A stretch of DNA of 64,000 bases from Paenibacillus sp. FSL R7-0337. GTDB taxonomy: Bacteria > Bacillota > Bacilli > Paenibacillales > Paenibacillaceae. The DNA is taken from NCBI RefSeq assembly GCF_037969875.1, contig NZ_CP150218.1:5270001-5334000 (forward strand), given 5' to 3'. The translations under genes were made by a program, and so were the position numbers. Under the pieces are notes generated by a model. That model searched no databases. It saw nothing but the letters and a program-made list of their open reading frames with translations, and had not been told where the DNA came from. Shown here piece after piece: positions 26,063-35,407 of this stretch (position 1 is the stretch's first letter; each line of letters starts with the position of its first letter).

Positions 26063-27824
26063 TCTCGGTCACCTGCCTTCCAATGCCCTCGTTCTGAAGC
26101 ATGAATACATCATAGTAATAACCCCGCTTCGCCAGCAGCTCGGCGTGGGTCCCTTCCTCAATCAAGCGCCCGCCCTCCAGGATCAGAATGCGGTCAGCCT
26201 GGGCCGTAGTGGATACCCGCTGTGCGATGATGATCTTCGTGCAGGGATACTCCAGCTCCCGGAGGCTGCGCTGGATATGCTCCTCGGTCTCCAGATCGAC
26301 CGCTGAGGTCGTATCATCCAGGATCAGAATCGGACGTTGGACCGCCAGGGCGCGGGCCAGCGCAATCCGCTGCTTTTGGCCCCCGGACAACCCGACACCG
26401 CGTTCCCCGACTACGGTATCGTAGCCTTCAGGCATTTTGACAATGAAATCATGGGCAGCGGCCAGAGCCGCGTAAGCCTGCGCATCCTCCTCAGGCAGAT
26501 CGGGATCGCCGTAGGCAATGTTGCCGTCAATGGTATCGGAGAACAGCAGGACATCCTGCGTAGCCATCCCGATATTCCCGCGCAACTCATCCAGCTCAAG
26601 CTCCCGGACATCTCTGCCGTCCACCAGCACACGCCCGCCAGCCACATCATAGAAGCGGGGAATGAGGTTGATGAGCGAGGTTTTGCCGGAGCCGGTGGCC
26701 CCCATGATCGCAATGGTCTCGCCGGGGGCTATCGTGAAGCTCACATCATCCAGCACGGTAGCGTTATCATATTTGAACCGGACATGATCGAATTCAATCC
26801 GTCCCTCATAGCGGCGTTGCTCCACCGGGTTATGATCGTTGGCAATCGCCGGGCGGGCGTAATAGATATCGACGATTTTGGATAAGCTGGCAAAGAAACG
26901 CTGAATATCATTAATAATAATTCCGATATTGCGCATGGGGTTCGAGACCGCCCAGATCAGTGAGGAGAACGCCGTGAACTCACCGAAGGTAATCCGCCCC
27001 TCCATCACGTAGTAACCACCGGCCAGCATCAGAACCACGTTGAAGCCTTGGGCGAACGACTCCAGATAAGGGAAGTAGTCAAGCCAGACGAGAGCCGCTT
27101 TTTTATTCGCTACCGCGTAGTTGACGTTCTTCTCCGTGAACTTGGCAATCTCGAACTCCTCACGGGCAAAAGCCTTCACCACCCGGTTCCCGGAGATATT
27201 CTCCTGGGTCGTCGTATTAAGCTGGGACAGCCGCTCGCGCAGGTCGATGTACATCGGGCGCACTCGCTTGGCGAAGATAAAGGCCACTACAAAAATCGGC
27301 GGTGACAGGATCAGCATCCACAGCGTCAGCTTCACATCAATCGTGAGGAAATAAATGACGGCTGCCAGGAAAATCGTAAGCGATTCAATGATCGTCTTGA
27401 AAATCCACGCCATCGAGTGGCGGACCATATCCAGATCCCCGGTCATCTTCGTCATCAGGTCCCCGGTGCGGTTGCGGTCATAATATTCCCGGTCCTGGCC
27501 CTGAATCTTGTTGTACAGATAAATCCGGATATTGTACATCATATTCTGTGAAGAAATTTCGTACTGCATGGTCGTGAAGTATGCCAGCCCTGTTCGGAGC
27601 AGAGAGAAGCCGATCATGCCCAGGCAGAGTGCAATGAGCAGTCCGCGGCCTGTAGCAAGATTCTCTCCGGCGTGGTCACCGGCAATGAACGTATCGACGA
27701 TGCGCTGGCTGATGTAGGGGTTCACAATCGTAAGACTTGAGCCCACCACCGAGAGGCAGAGCGCCACGATATACCGCGCCCGGTTGCCCTCCAGGTTCTG
27801 CCACAGCCATTTGATTTCAAACAT
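26049..27824 (-). CDS. ABC exporter half-transporter with a degenerate catalytic site
   Basis: 591 residues from the ATG at 27824, which has AGGTGA 5 bases upstream; the frame runs on to 27977 without support. Six membrane helices precede an ATPase domain with Walker A GATGSGKT, signature LSGGQKQRIALARAL, Walker B ILILDDTTS (Asp in place of the catalytic Glu) and AQR instead of AHR in the H-loop. The same replacements mark BmrC-type subunits, whose partner supplies the active site. It is the first gene of the exporter pair. No leader-peptide attenuator was recognised upstream. Confidence 0.92.
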   Translation of the reverse strand: MFEIKWLWQNLEGNRARYIVALCLSVVGSSLTIVNPYISQRIVDTFIAGDHAGENLATGRGLLIALCLGMIGFSLLRTGLAYFTTMQYEISSQNMMYNIRIYLYNKIQGQDREYYDRNRTGDLMTKMTGDLDMVRHSMAWIFKTIIESLTIFLAAVIYFLTIDVKLTLWMLILSPPIFVVAFIFAKRVRPMYIDLRERLSQLNTTTQENISGNRVVKAFAREEFEIAKFTEKNVNYAVANKKAALVWLDYFPYLESFAQGFNVVLMLAGGYYVMEGRITFGEFTAFSSLIWAVSNPMRNIGIIINDIQRFFASLSKIVDIYYARPAIANDHNPVEQRRYEGRIEFDHVRFKYDNATVLDDVSFTIAPGETIAIMGATGSGKTSLINLIPRFYDVAGGRVLVDGRDVRELELDELRGNIGMATQDVLLFSDTIDGNIAYGDPDLPEEDAQAYAALAAAHDFIVKMPEGYDTVVGERGVGLSGGQKQRIALARALAVQRPILILDDTTSAVDLETEEHIQRSLRELEYPCTKIIIAQRVSTTAQADRILILEGGRLIEEGTHAELLAKRGYYYDVFMLQNEGIGRQVTEIGQE

Positions 27825-28063
27825 CTGATCACCTGTTTCCTGTTGTCTTGTGATAAATAAAGTGATTATAACACTATGAACCAAAATGTATAGGTTCTGG
27901 GGCAATTTATTGTTACAAATGGTGAAACTTTCTGCTGGAGTAATCCAGTAATTCTGCATTGCGTTAATGTAGATCACAGCTTACAATGATGCTTACATAT
28001 TAAGATAGATTGCGTGGAGTACATGTGAGGTGTACAGGTGTACATATGAGGAGGAGCATTTCG

Positions 28064-29443
28064 TTGGAATCCAAAGAGTTAACCAGAGGGCTTAAGCCGC
28101 GGCATATCGAGCTGATCGCACTGGGCGGCACGATTGGCGTGGGATTATTCATGGGCTCGGCAAGTACGATTAAGTGGGCGGGGCCTTCCGTGCTGCTTGC
28201 GTATCTTTTGGCAGGAATCATTATGTTTTTTGTGATGCGGATTATGGGGGAGATGCTGGTGATGGAGCCGGTGACCGGTTCTTTTGCCACGTTTGCCCAC
28301 AAATATATCAGCCCGCTGGCCGGCTTCCTGACCGCCTGGAGTTATTGGTTCCTGTGGGTGACAGTCGGAATGGCGGAGGTTACGGCAATTGGTATCTATG
28401 TCGGGTACTGGTTCCCGGATATCCCGCAGTGGATTCCGGCGCTGATCGGGGTGGGCATCATTGCGGCAGCCAATCTGGCGGCGGTGAAGCTGTACGGGGA
28501 GTTTGAATTCTGGTTTGCGATGATCAAGGTGGTTGCCATTGTTGTGATGCTGGTGATCGGCACCGGGGTGATTTTTTTCGGTCTCGGGAATGGCGGGCAG
28601 CCGTTAGGTCTGTCCAATCTGTATAGCCATGGCGGTTTTTTTGCCGGAGGATTAAAGGGATTTCTGTTCGCGCTCTGCATTGTCACGGCGGCCTATCAGG
28701 GGATTGAGCTGGTGGGGATTACGGCAGGGGAAGCGGAGAATCCGAAGCAAACGCTGCGCAAAGCGATTAAGAATATCATCTGGCGCATTCTGATTTTCTA
28801 CGTGGGGGCTATCTTCATCATTGTGACCATTTATCCGTGGAATGAGATCGGCGAGATCGGCAGTCCGTTCGTGTTGACCTTCGCCAAGGTGGGGATTGTC
28901 GCTGCGGCCGGCATTATCAACTTCGTGGTGCTGACAGCGGCGATGTCGGGCTGCAACAGCGGGATCTACAGTGCGGGAAGAATGCTCTACACGCTGGCCC
29001 AGAACGGACAGGCTCCGAAGTTCTTCGGCAGAGTCTCTGCCAGCGGAGTGCCCCGCAACAGCATTATTACAACGATCTCCCTGCTGCTGGTCGGCGTATT
29101 GTTAAACTATCTGATGCCGGACTCCAAGCTGTTTCTCTATATTTACAGTGCCAGCGTGCTTCCGGGAATGATTCCGTGGTTCGCCCTGGCCTTCAGCCAG
29201 TTCAGATTCAGAGAGCGATGGGCAGGCGAGATGGCAGCCCATCCGTTCAAATCCCGCTTCTTCCCGGTCAGTAACTACATTATTATTATCTTCCTGTCGC
29301 TGGTCATTATCGGCATGTGGTTCAACCCGGATACCCATCTGTCGCTGATCGTCGGCGCGTCCTTCCTGGCTATTGTTGTGGCGGGCTACTTTGCTTTTGG
29401 GATCGGCAAGCGCCGGATGCCCGGGGATGGGGAGGAAGTGTAG
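28064..29443 (+). CDS. APC-family amino-acid permease
   Basis: 459 residues with 12 membrane helices. The N-terminal LTRGLKPRHIELIALGGTIGVGLFMGSA and the later AYQGIELVGITAGEAENPKQTLRKAI are hallmarks of amino acid-proton symporters of the YtnA/RocE/AapA group. Substrate specificity cannot be read off. The start is TTG at 28064 with AGGAGGAG 7 bases upstream; the ATG at 28046 precedes that site. It is divergent from the ABC exporter across a 239-base gap that has no clear promoter. Confidence 0.9.
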   Translation: MESKELTRGLKPRHIELIALGGTIGVGLFMGSASTIKWAGPSVLLAYLLAGIIMFFVMRIMGEMLVMEPVTGSFATFAHKYISPLAGFLTAWSYWFLWVTVGMAEVTAIGIYVGYWFPDIPQWIPALIGVGIIAAANLAAVKLYGEFEFWFAMIKVVAIVVMLVIGTGVIFFGLGNGGQPLGLSNLYSHGGFFAGGLKGFLFALCIVTAAYQGIELVGITAGEAENPKQTLRKAIKNIIWRILIFYVGAIFIIVTIYPWNEIGEIGSPFVLTFAKVGIVAAAGIINFVVLTAAMSGCNSGIYSAGRMLYTLAQNGQAPKFFGRVSASGVPRNSIITTISLLLVGVLLNYLMPDSKLFLYIYSASVLPGMIPWFALAFSQFRFRERWAGEMAAHPFKSRFFPVSNYIIIIFLSLVIIGMWFNPDTHLSLIVGASFLAIVVAGYFAFGIGKRRMPGDGEEV

Positions 29444-29490
29444 GGTTGTTGCGGAAGGGTGGCAGGCAAGCGGCCGCAGCTATCTAACAT

Positions 29491-29679
29491 AACAACAAGT
29501 GGAAAAACGTCATCTAATTATAACAAAATCGTTGTTTGGCGAATTGTAGTTGGAAATTATACACCTAATCCAGCCGGATATAAGTAACATCGCAGATATG
29601 GGCAGAGTTAAGTGTCATAAATCCAACTAATTTCCGTCACACGGGAGATCGCTGGTTAACAAGTGCCTGAAATCCAACT
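29491..29679. repeat. Second cluster of degenerate repeat units
   Basis: Four units related to those at 1291-1476: CAAGTGGAAAAACG-type at 29491-29510 (minus), TAGTTGGAAATTATACACCTAA at 29547-29568 (plus), TTAAGTGTCATAAATCCAACTA at 29608-29629 (minus) and AACAAGTGCCTGAAATCCAACT at 29658-29679 (minus). The third, reversed, differs from unit 1341-1362 at 2 of 22 bases. This fills the gap between the permease and DUF4003 genes. Confidence 0.5.
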
Positions 29680-29680
29680 A

Positions 29681-29718
29681 AAAGGCTTCCGAAGCAATTA
29701 CGCTCCGGAGGCCTTTTG
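29681..29718. terminator. Bidirectional terminator between permease and DUF4003 genes
   Basis: AAAGGCTTCCG and CCGGAGGCCTTTT form a stem around a 13-base loop, with an A run on one side and a T run on the other. It serves genes converging from both sides. Confidence 0.7.
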
Positions 29719-29729
29719 CATGTCAATTC

Positions 29730-30704
29730 CTAAGAAGAAGCTGCCGCAGCAGCAGAGGCTGCAGCTACAGCAATCGCTGTCTGCTGGGCAATGATGATGT
29801 TGGTCAGGCTGGTAGATAGGGCGGATTCAATAATGCCGTTTCTCACATCGACTATATATTGATAGGAGACGAGTGCGGCAGACAGCAGGAGCAGCTCCTG
29901 CTTGTTGATCGACCAGCCGCCGAAGCCCTTCTGCGGACGCAGGAATTCATAGGTGTCCGAGACATCGCTTACCAACTGCTGCTGCTCATAAGGGATCAGG
30001 GACAGGATGCCAAGGGACGAGAGTGTATACTCCTTATCCAGCCGGATATCCCGTGCCCGGAACGCCTCACGCAGGCTAAGCACCCGGCTTGTGAGATCCT
30101 CGCCGCCTAGCACCAGCACCTGTGTCAGCGCCTGAACACTATTGCCGGAGAAGAACTCGGGCTTGAGCGTAACATAGAGCTGTTCCAGCTGCTCCAACCC
30201 TTGCTCTACAGGGATATCGGAGAGGCCGAGCATGGCGGCGAAGATATAGTCGTCCCGTCCGGTGAGGAAACGGTGTTTTGACCGCATTCCTTCATAGAAA
30301 GCTTGAGTGCGGTCTATGGCTGCGGCATATTGATCGTACGGGGTATGGGCAGCGATCTGATAGGCGGCAATGACCAGGTAGTCGGAGGCCCGGAATTTGC
30401 GTTCCTTGAGCAGGTCATATACAGCGAGCGTATTTGCAAGCTGCTGTTCCGGCTGGGCGGAGAGGGAGAGCAGCGCAGCAATACAGATGGCTGAGGTTCC
30501 GCGGAAGGAGGAGAAGCCCCGGGTGTTATCCTTGACCATCTCATGGTACATGCGGATCGCCTGTACGTTGACCATCTTGTCCTCCACGGCGTAGAGCAAG
30601 GCTGCCAGCCGGTTCACGGAGGCATTTTGCCACGGGAACTCCTGTTTAATCTGCTGCGCGTTAGTTACGAATAATTCAAGTCTGGCTATGTACGATTGCT
30701 TCAT
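29730..30704 (-). CDS. DUF4003 family protein
   Basis: About 324 residues, mainly alpha-helical, with the DUF4003 pattern: FSSFRGTSAICIAALLSL, RFLTGRDDYIFAAMLGLS, FGGWSINKQELLLLSAALV and an Ala/Ser-rich end. The family is common in Bacillota and has no assigned function. The ATG at 30704 is favoured by GAGAGGTG upstream; a GTG at 30713 lies within that site. There is no signal peptide or membrane segment. Confidence 0.82.
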   Translation of the reverse strand: MKQSYIARLELFVTNAQQIKQEFPWQNASVNRLAALLYAVEDKMVNVQAIRMYHEMVKDNTRGFSSFRGTSAICIAALLSLSAQPEQQLANTLAVYDLLKERKFRASDYLVIAAYQIAAHTPYDQYAAAIDRTQAFYEGMRSKHRFLTGRDDYIFAAMLGLSDIPVEQGLEQLEQLYVTLKPEFFSGNSVQALTQVLVLGGEDLTSRVLSLREAFRARDIRLDKEYTLSSLGILSLIPYEQQQLVSDVSDTYEFLRPQKGFGGWSINKQELLLLSAALVSYQYIVDVRNGIIESALSTSLTNIIIAQQTAIAVAAASAAAAASS

Positions 30705-30875
30705 AGGATGCACCTCTCATTTAGTGGTAGTTAATTTGGGTATATTCTACTATAAAAACCAAAACGATGAAATTGAAACTCTTCCATTAGACTTGCCCCC
30801 AAACCTATGAGAGCGTATTCTTGAATAAAGTATACTAGAATGATGGATATTTATTCCAGAAAGAGAGGCACGAGA

Positions 30876-33269
30876 ATGATCAGAGCATCTGAAGATAATG
30901 AATATTATGAGCTGTCCAGTCCCACCATTCTCCCCAAGGCTTCGGGGTTCCTGTGGAATGAGCAGATGATGATTCATATGAACTGCCGGGGATATGCGGT
31001 AGCCCAGTTTATGCAGCCCGAGCCTGCGAAGTATTCCTATGCGCCGAATCTGGAGGCCAAGACGTTCATGCAGCCGGAGCAGCCTTATTATGCCCACCAC
31101 CCCGGACGCTTCGTCTATGTTAAGGATGAGGAGAACGGGGAGCTGTTCTCTGCCCCTTATGAGCCTGTCCGCAACCCTCCGGATCATTACACTTTTGCGG
31201 TAGGTAAACATAATATTGTATGGACCATCGAGAAGAATGGGATCGCTATAGAGATGACGTTAAGCCTGCCTAAAGATGACCCGATGGAGCTGTGGCGGGT
31301 GAAGGTGACCAATCTGTCCGACGTTCCCCGCAAGATCAGCATCTATCCCTACTTCACCATCGGCTACATGTCATGGATGAATCAGTCGGGCGAGTATAAG
31401 GAAGCCTTGCAGGGAATCGTGGCTACAGCGGTCACGCCTTATCAGAAATATCAGGATTATGCCAAAATCAAGCATCTGAAGGACAAAACCTTCCTGCTCG
31501 CCGACCATGCCCCGGACTCCTGGGAAGTGAATCAGGAAGCCTTCGAGGGCGAAGGAGGAATAGGCTCGCCGTCAGCGCTTAAGAGTCAGCGGCTGGCGCA
31601 AGGCGAAGCCCGTTATGAGACCCCGGTTGCCGCCCTGCAATACAGTATGGACCTGGCTGCGGGGGAAGAGCGTGAATACCGCTTCATCTTCGGCCCGGCC
31701 CGGAGTGAGCAGGAGATTGCCGAGATCCGCCGGAAGCTGTTTCTGGATACCGATGCGGCAGGCGAGGACGGATTCATGCGCGCTGAGCGGGAATATGCCC
31801 AGTACATCGCGGAAGGCAGAGGAAGCATTGAGATCTCTACGCCGGATGCGGACCTCGACAATCTGGTCAACCACTGGCTGCCCCGGCAGATGTATTATCA
31901 CGGGCAGACCAACCGCCTGACCACCGACCCGCAGACCCGGAATTATCTGCAGGATAATATGGGAATGAGCTATCTTAAGCCGCAGACGGCAAGAGAAGCG
32001 TTCCTGACGGCCGTAAGCCAGCAGGAGGCCAGTGGAGCGATGCCGGACGGCATTATTTTGCATGAAGCGGCTGAACTGAAATATATCAATCAGGTTCCGC
32101 ATACAGACCATTGTGTCTGGCTGCCGATCTGCCTTAGTACCTATCTGGATGAGACGGATGATTACAGCATTCTGGATGAGGAAGTATCGTATACGGGCGG
32201 CCTGGAGACAGGACCTGTGCATGAGCATATCGACCGGGCGGTACAGTGGCTGCTCCATGAGCGGGATGAGCGCGGCCTGAATTATATCAATCAGGGCGAC
32301 TGGTGTGACCCGATGAATATGGTAGGGTACCGGGGACAAGGCGTGTCCGGCTGGCTGACCATCGCTACCGCGTATGCTTGTATGGTCTGGGCGGATATTT
32401 GTGAGCGGAGCGGCCGTACGGATATCGCCAAGACCTTCCGCCATGCGGCGGAGGAGACGAATAAGCTCGTCAATCAGTACTTCTGGGATGGCGAGTGGTA
32501 TGCGCGGGGAATTACCGATGACAATGTGGTGTTCGGAATCAGCAGCGACAAGGAAGGCCGTATCTTCATTAATCCCCAGGGCTGGGCGTTGCTCAGCGGT
32601 GCGGCCGATGAGGAGAAGCGGGCGAAGCTGATGAAGTCGGTCCATGAACAGCTGGAGACCCCGTATGGAGTAGAAAAGCTCGCACCATCCTATACCGCCA
32701 TGCGCGAGGATGTGGGCCGGGTGACCCAAAAGCATCCGGGGACAGCCGAGAATGGCGCAGTCTACAACCATGCCGCGGCCTTCTATATCTATGGCTTGTA
32801 TGCAGTGGGGGAGCAGGATCACGCTTATCGTCTGCTGCGCAAAATGCTCCCCGGGCCTGATATCGAGGATATCATCCGGCGGGGCCAGCTGCCGGTGTTC
32901 ATCCCTAATTATTACCGGGGGGCTTACAAGCAGTTCCCGCAGACTGCCGGACGCTCCAGTCATCTGTTCAACACCGGAACCGCTCCATGGGTGTACCGCT
33001 GCCTGATCGATGGACTGTTCGGACTGCAAGGCTGCCGGGAAGGGCTTCAGGTGAAGCCGCAGCTTCCTTCCGCGTGGCAGGAAGCCAGCGTGAAGCGCAG
33101 CTTCAGAGGCGCCGAGCTGCAGATTGAGATGAAACGTGAGTCTGGCGCAGCGGCGATCGAGGTATATTTGGACGGACAGCTTGTGGAAGACGGTGTTCTG
33201 AAAGAACTGAGACCGGGTAAGCAGTATCAGGTGCTGGTTAAGATTCCGGCAGGGGCTGTTACTATCTAA
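30876..33269 (+). CDS. GH94 phosphorylase, cellobionic-acid-phosphorylase-like
   Basis: About 797 residues with the GH94 layout: an N-terminal beta-sandwich (about 1-290), then the (alpha/alpha)6 catalytic barrel. GDWCDPMN (Asp 475/478) aligns with the DWND general-acid motif of cellobiose phosphorylase. VPHTDHCVWLP and the C-terminal ENGAVYNHAAAF / RSSHLFNTGTAPW, which binds phosphate, are typical. The GDWCDP version and the length suggest the cellobionic-acid branch, but that is not certain. It would yield glucose-1-phosphate and an acceptor sugar in the cytoplasm. GAGAGG lies 7 bases before the ATG; the frame runs on upstream to 30840. An aldo/keto reductase gene follows 14 bases later. 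Confidence 0.83.
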   Translation: MIRASEDNEYYELSSPTILPKASGFLWNEQMMIHMNCRGYAVAQFMQPEPAKYSYAPNLEAKTFMQPEQPYYAHHPGRFVYVKDEENGELFSAPYEPVRNPPDHYTFAVGKHNIVWTIEKNGIAIEMTLSLPKDDPMELWRVKVTNLSDVPRKISIYPYFTIGYMSWMNQSGEYKEALQGIVATAVTPYQKYQDYAKIKHLKDKTFLLADHAPDSWEVNQEAFEGEGGIGSPSALKSQRLAQGEARYETPVAALQYSMDLAAGEEREYRFIFGPARSEQEIAEIRRKLFLDTDAAGEDGFMRAEREYAQYIAEGRGSIEISTPDADLDNLVNHWLPRQMYYHGQTNRLTTDPQTRNYLQDNMGMSYLKPQTAREAFLTAVSQQEASGAMPDGIILHEAAELKYINQVPHTDHCVWLPICLSTYLDETDDYSILDEEVSYTGGLETGPVHEHIDRAVQWLLHERDERGLNYINQGDWCDPMNMVGYRGQGVSGWLTIATAYACMVWADICERSGRTDIAKTFRHAAEETNKLVNQYFWDGEWYARGITDDNVVFGISSDKEGRIFINPQGWALLSGAADEEKRAKLMKSVHEQLETPYGVEKLAPSYTAMREDVGRVTQKHPGTAENGAVYNHAAAFYIYGLYAVGEQDHAYRLLRKMLPGPDIEDIIRRGQLPVFIPNYYRGAYKQFPQTAGRSSHLFNTGTAPWVYRCLIDGLFGLQGCREGLQVKPQLPSAWQEASVKRSFRGAELQIEMKRESGAAAIEVYLDGQLVEDGVLKELRPGKQYQVLVKIPAGAVTI

Positions 33270-33283
33270 ACACAGGAGGCTGC

Positions 33284-34129
33284 ATGAACATGACGAATCA
33301 TATTCCGGAAGTACTGCTGAACGATGGAATGAAGGTGCCTGCGATTGGCTTTGGTACTGCGTGGATCAGAGGCGCGAAGGGTGTAGAGAGTCTGAAGACG
33401 GCAATGGATCTGGGGTATCGTCTGATCGATTCCGCATTCAACTATGAGAATGAGGGTGTGGTCGGGGAGGCGGTGCGGCAGAGCGGCGTGGACAGAGATC
33501 AGCTGTTCATCACCTCGAAGCTCCCTGGGCGCCATCATAAGTATGAGGAAGCACTTAAGACCATTGAAGAATCGCTGTACCGGGCGGGGCTGGATTATTA
33601 TGATCTGTATCTGATCCACTGGCCGAATCCCAAGGTGAACCTGTATGTGGAAGCGTGGCAGGCACTGATTGATGCGCGGGCAAAAGGGCTGATCCGTTCG
33701 ATCGGCGTCAGCAATTTCCTGCCGGAGCATCTGGACCGCCTGATCAAGGAGACGGGGGTGGTACCGGCAATGAACCAGATTGAGCTGCATCCCTTCTACC
33801 ATCAGGCGGAGCAGCGCGCGTATCATGAGCAGCACGGAATCGTCACAGAATCCTGGAGTCCGCTGGGACGCGGCGAGGATCTGCTTAAGAATGAACAGCT
33901 GCGAGCTATTGCCGCAGCCAAGGGCAAATCCGTCCCGCAGATTGTTCTGCGCTGGCATGTGCAGCTGGGAGCCGTTCCGATTCCAAGATCGCAGTCGGAG
34001 GAGCATCAGCGGGAGAATCTGGATATTTTCGACTTCGAGCTGTCGGAGGCTGAGATGAAGGTGATTGCTGAGCTTCCGTCCACCGGACCGCTGTGGGACC
34101 AGGACCCGGCTGTGTACGAAGAATTCTGA
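33284..34129 (+). CDS. Aldo/keto reductase
   Basis: 281 residues, full length for the family. The catalytic tetrad is visible: Asp in YRLIDSA, Tyr in FNYENE, Lys in ITSKLPG and His in YLIHWPN. GVSNFLPEHLDRL and VPIPRSQSEEHQRENLDIFDF bind NADPH. AGGAGG precedes the ATG. It is the second gene after the GH94 phosphorylase and may reduce or interconvert a carbonyl sugar from that pathway; the substrate is inferred only from context. Confidence 0.92.
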   Translation: MNMTNHIPEVLLNDGMKVPAIGFGTAWIRGAKGVESLKTAMDLGYRLIDSAFNYENEGVVGEAVRQSGVDRDQLFITSKLPGRHHKYEEALKTIEESLYRAGLDYYDLYLIHWPNPKVNLYVEAWQALIDARAKGLIRSIGVSNFLPEHLDRLIKETGVVPAMNQIELHPFYHQAEQRAYHEQHGIVTESWSPLGRGEDLLKNEQLRAIAAAKGKSVPQIVLRWHVQLGAVPIPRSQSEEHQRENLDIFDFELSEAEMKVIAELPSTGPLWDQDPAVYEEF

Positions 34130-34151
34130 TCCATTTATGTTATAGAGATAC

Positions 34152-34186
34152 GGCCCCTTGCTCTTTGGCAGGGGGCTGTTGTTTTG
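34152..34186 (+). terminator. Terminator after the GH94-AKR unit
   Basis: GGCCCCTTGC and GCAGGGGGCT form a stem around a TCTTTG loop, followed by GTTGTTTTG. Confidence 0.7.
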
Positions 34187-34288
34187 TTACAGCGCTCATA
34201 CATAATTCGTTTGAGAAAAAGGGAAGCTGGTTACATAGAAAGAGTCAGAAGCCTACACAATCAGAAGCGAACAGAGGAGGAATACATT

Positions 34289-35185
34289 ATGAGTGATCAA
34301 TATAAGATTCAAGACCCTGTGCAGCAATATGAAAAGGCTACGCCTGAATTCGAGCAGCAGCAGCCCAGTCCCGGCCTGGAGACGAAGATGCATCCGCGTC
34401 CCGATGACGGAGCGGGTACCTACAAGGGCAGCGGGAAGCTCACCGGACGCAAGGCCGTCATTACGGGAGCGGATAGCGGAATCGGGCGGGCGGTAGCGAT
34501 TGCTTTTGCCCGTGAAGGCGCGGATGTGGTGCTGGCCTATCTGCCGGAGGAAGAAGCTGACGCGAAGGAAGTCGTTAAGCTCGTAGAGGAAGCCGGCCGC
34601 AAGGCAGTGGCCCTGCCGGGGGATCTGAAGGACGAGAAGTACTGTGAGCAGTTGATTGCCAAGGCCGCAGAGGAGCTGGGCGGGATTGATATCCTGGCTA
34701 ACATCGCCGGTAAGCAGCAGTTCGTGAAAGACATCGCCGACTTGACCACTGAACAGTTCGATGCTACCTTCAAGACGAATGTCTACTCGCTGTTCTGGCT
34801 CTGCAAGGCAGCGGTGAAGCATATGAAGCCGGGTAGTACGATTATTAATACATCATCGATTCAGGCCTATGAGCCTTCAGAGATTCTGCTGGATTATGCC
34901 ACCACCAAGAGCGCGATCAACACCTTCAGCAAGGCGTTCGCCCAGCAGGTGGCGCCTAAGGGAATCCGGGTGAACGTTGTCGCACCGGGACCGGTGTGGA
35001 CTCCGCTTCAGGTAAGCGGCGGACAGCCGGAGGAAGTCCTGAAGGAATTCGGAGCCAAGACCCCGCTGGGACGCCCCGGCCAACCTGCTGAGATGGCCCC
35101 GGCTTATGTATTCCTGGCCAGCCAGGAATCAAGTTATGTCAGCGGCGAGACTCTGAATGCCAACGGTGGAATGCCGACCCCATAA
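34289..35185 (+). CDS. Short-chain dehydrogenase, general-stress YdaD/YhdF type
   Basis: 298 residues. An N-terminal extension of about 45 residues (DPVQQYEKATPEFEQQQPSPGLETKMHPRPDDG) is characteristic of the YhxC/YdaD stress-induced SDR group. The Rossmann domain follows with GADSGIGRAVA, the catalytic YATTK and NVVAPGPVWTPL. The ATG at 34289 has AGAGGAGG upstream. The gene stands alone between two terminators. In Bacillus such genes are SigB-controlled; no SigB promoter was confirmed here. Confidence 0.9.
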   Translation: MSDQYKIQDPVQQYEKATPEFEQQQPSPGLETKMHPRPDDGAGTYKGSGKLTGRKAVITGADSGIGRAVAIAFAREGADVVLAYLPEEEADAKEVVKLVEEAGRKAVALPGDLKDEKYCEQLIAKAAEELGGIDILANIAGKQQFVKDIADLTTEQFDATFKTNVYSLFWLCKAAVKHMKPGSTIINTSSIQAYEPSEILLDYATTKSAINTFSKAFAQQVAPKGIRVNVVAPGPVWTPLQVSGGQPEEVLKEFGAKTPLGRPGQPAEMAPAYVFLASQESSYVSGETLNANGGMPTP

Positions 35186-35216
35186 ATTAAGGTTGAGTAA
35201 CAACATCCTTGAGCAA

Positions 35217-35240
35217 GAACCTCCGCTAGGAGGTTTTTTG
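35217..35240 (+). terminator. Terminator after the SDR gene
   Basis: AACCTCC and GGAGGTT form a tight hairpin with a GCTA loop and run into TTTTTTG. Confidence 0.85.
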
Positions 35241-35407
35241 CTGTGAGGGGAATACTCGCAGCAGTCTGCGTCACCTGGATTCAGCGGAGGGCGGCCTCCC
35301 CCACTTTTGCCATCATAGGGGGTTCATGTGCTACACTTGAGTAATTGAATCGGTATCTGCCAGTTCTGGTGCATTAGCGGTTTGTGGAGAAGACAGGAGG
35401 AGACGGC

